Under the pieces are notes generated by a model. That model searched no databases, was not told the origin of the DNA, and worked only from the letters and a program-made list of their open reading frames with translations. Shown here piece after piece: positions 5,872-7,114 of a DNA stretch of 7,114 nt (the first letter of the stretch is position 1; each line of letters opens with the position of its first letter). Where the stretch lies: the NCBI GenBank assembly GCA_900552395.1, contig URZJ01000090.1, positions 1-7,114 on the forward strand, read 5' to 3'. Position numbers and translations under genes: made by a program. Source of the stretch: an uncultured Collinsella sp. (GTDB taxonomy: Bacteria > Actinomycetota > Coriobacteriia > Coriobacteriales > Coriobacteriaceae).

Positions 5872-5908
5872 CAATAAAAAGCCGACAGGAGCAGCCTCTC
5901 CCGTCGGC
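5872..5908 (-). terminator. strong intrinsic terminator of the TIGR02452 gene
   Basis: On the minus strand, GCCGAC-GGGAG and CTCCT-GTCGGC arms (5881-5891 with 5898-5908) form an 11-pair stem, one of them a G-U, around a 6-nt loop and are followed at once by TTTTTATTG. It starts 26 bases after the stop codon of the upstream gene. Its T-tract ends only about 15-19 bases before the start codon of the SGNH hydrolase, leaving just enough room for that gene's ribosome site and none for a normal promoter. Confidence 0.88.
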
Positions 5909-5934
5909 TCGGTATATCGCATCACGAGCACCGT

Positions 5935-7068
5935 TTACAGGTACTTGCGCCAGTCGTCGTCATCCTCGTCATCCTCGGCAGCGGTCTGAGCCTGCTCGGC
6001 GGCACGGGCGGCTGCGGCGCGGGCGGCAACCTGAGCATAGGACTCCTCGTTTTGCTCGGGGAAGTTTGCCAGCACGTGCTCGAATTTGGCGAAGTCCTCG
6101 TCCCAGCGCGTAGAGGGCACGGCAAAGAAGACCTGCTTGACCTTGAAGTCGCCCGATGCGAGCTCCTTGCGGAAGAGCTCGGCCACGGCCTCTGCGTCAA
6201 AGCCGTTGTTCTCGCAGCCCCAAGCACCCAGTACGAGCTTCTCGCGGCCAAGCTCATCGCAGATAGCAAGCACAAAGCGAATGCGGTCGCGCAGGGCGTC
6301 AAGCAAGGCATCGTCGCTCACGCGGTACTCCTGGCGAGCACGCTTGGCGTTGGGTGCAGCGGCGACGATCACGTCGGCATAGGCGTGCACATGCTTGCGC
6401 TCGAAGCGCACCGCGGGCACCACCAGCGCACGGTTGCGGTACAGCTCACAGTTGATGTTGCGGCGACGGTTCTCACCGTACCATTTACGCTGCTTATCGA
6501 GGACGTTGTACAGATACGAATCGGCGCACAGCGTGGCCTCCTGGCCCAGATAACCCTGAATATATCCACCGCCCGGATTGGTAAACGAGGCAAAGGCGAG
6601 CACGGCCATGTCGCAGAACTGCGCATAGCCGCGACCGTTATCGAGGATTGCCTGCGTGGCGGAGGCATCAAGCACAGTGACCTCGGGCAGGACCGGAGCG
6701 GGCTCCTCAGCAGGCGCGGACTCAGCTTCGGCGATTTCCTCGGCAGGCTCCTCGACGGGCTCGGGCGCCGCCTCGGTCTCGGGCGCCGCCTCGACCTCGG
6801 CAGTCTCCGCGTTCGCGACGTCCTCGGCGACCTGCTCTTCGGGGGCCACAGCAGTCTGAACCTTGGCCTTCATCGCCGCGACAAAGCCGGCGGGCATGCC
6901 GTCAAACTCGCGAACACCGGCAAGCGAACGCTCGATATCCTTGGCGCAGGCCTCGGACACAGTCATCACATGGCGCTCGGCGGCCTTGGCACGGGCCTCG
7001 CGCTTGGGATTGGGCTGACCCGCTCGGTTGGACCTGCGGTTACGGTTCCTGTTGTCGACGTCTGCCAT
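5935..7068 (-). CDS. TIGR02452/PARG-like macrodomain protein with altered catalytic signature
   Basis: A 377-residue protein of the bacterial PARG-like TIGR02452 (DUF2263) family, which in active members cleaves ADP-ribose from proteins. It has a basic N-terminus (residues 6-28, NRNRNRRSNR), a helical N-terminal family segment (23-70), an acidic Ala/Glu/Pro-rich low-complexity insert (75-128), then the macrodomain core: MAVLAFASFTNPGGG (154-168), QEATLC (176-181), LVVPAVRFE (215-223), ADVIVAAAPN (231-240) and LGAWGCENNGFD (280-291). The C-terminus is an Ala-rich helix ending in an acidic tail. The bacterial PARG signature GGG-x(6-8)-QEE reads GGG-x7-QEA here, with Ala178 (codon 6535-6537) where the catalytic Glu should be. 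The start at 7068 has AGGAAAGGTGG upstream. The fold assignment is firm; enzymatic activity is doubtful. Confidence 0.85.
   Translation of the reverse strand: MADVDNRNRNRRSNRAGQPNPKREARAKAAERHVMTVSEACAKDIERSLAGVREFDGMPAGFVAAMKAKVQTAVAPEEQVAEDVANAETAEVEAAPETEAAPEPVEEPAEEIAEAESAPAEEPAPVLPEVTVLDASATQAILDNGRGYAQFCDMAVLAFASFTNPGGGYIQGYLGQEATLCADSYLYNVLDKQRKWYGENRRRNINCELYRNRALVVPAVRFERKHVHAYADVIVAAAPNAKRARQEYRVSDDALLDALRDRIRFVLAICDELGREKLVLGAWGCENNGFDAEAVAELFRKELASGDFKVKQVFFAVPSTRWDEDFAKFEHVLANFPEQNEESYAQVAARAAAARAAEQAQTAAEDDEDDDDWRKYL
6761..6796 (-). repeat. 18-bp tandem duplication inside the acidic linker
   Basis: Two adjacent 18-bp units (6761-6778 and 6779-6796) share the first 15 bases and encode the repeated EAAPE-type hexapeptide in EVEAAPETEAAPEP. 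It sits within the low-complexity insert of the PARG-like protein, so the unit is a codon multiple and can change in number without a frameshift. Confidence 0.75.
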
Positions 7069-7114
7069 ACATGGCCACCTTTCCTGTCGCTGCCGCTATC
7101 GGCTTTTCCCATCC

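Noticed and set aside
5857..5931. Upstream start of the SGNH hydrolase at 5931.
   Set aside because: The extra 25 residues are encoded by the terminator stem and have no RBS; the GDS motif normally lies near the N-terminus, as it does with the start at 5856.
1..7114. A new defence, toxin-antitoxin or mobile system.
   Set aside because: All long genes belong to known families or are a lone membrane protein; no recombinase, toxin pair, nuclease or phage gene is visible. The PARG-like gene has no adjacent ADP-ribosyltransferase in the window.

Overview
The window is GC-rich, densely packed bacterial chromosome. Codon choice, a short-form ThiC, an M18 aminopeptidase of the anaerobe type and the style of the intergenic palindromes suggest a gut actinobacterium of the Coriobacteriia, possibly Collinsella. 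This assignment is inference from sequence style; no taxonomic marker such as rRNA is present. I find no mobile element, CRISPR array, tRNA or defence system.

Layout: (1) 3-950, plus strand: 3' part of an M18 zinc aminopeptidase whose start lies outside the window. (2) 964-1030: a collinear 67-bp imperfect palindrome in the gap before the next gene. (3) 1054-1863, plus: yaaA (DUF328/UPF0246). (4) 1904-2425, minus: a single-pass membrane protein of unknown function, convergent with yaaA and divergent from thiC. (5) 2498-2592: a TPP riboswitch, then thiC (2597-3931, plus). (6) 3932-4113: a gap with two hairpin regions, a short operator-like palindrome and a perfect TATAAT. (7) thiD, 4114-4944, plus. 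(8) 4945-5196: a gene-free stretch filled with palindromic elements, namely one REP-like hairpin and two inverted copies of a 55-nt hairpin element, ending in a possible terminator. (9) 5197-5856, minus: SGNH/GDSL hydrolase. (10) 5876-5908: a strong intrinsic terminator. (11) 5935-7068, minus: a TIGR02452/PARG-like macrodomain protein with a long acidic insert.

The one recognisable pathway is thiamine pyrimidine synthesis. ThiC makes HMP-P from aminoimidazole ribotide and ThiD phosphorylates HMP/HMP-P to HMP-PP; the thiC leader senses the end product TPP. The remaining genes (peptidolysis, peroxide or iron stress, esterase, ADP-ribose-type hydrolase) look like unconnected housekeeping or accessory genes.

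The most interesting points are the PARG-like protein, in which the second Glu of the bacterial QEE catalytic signature is Ala; the BIME-like pair of hairpins at 5006-5141; and the 67-bp palindrome before yaaA, whose non-Watson-Crick positions would mostly become G-U pairs in minus-strand RNA.
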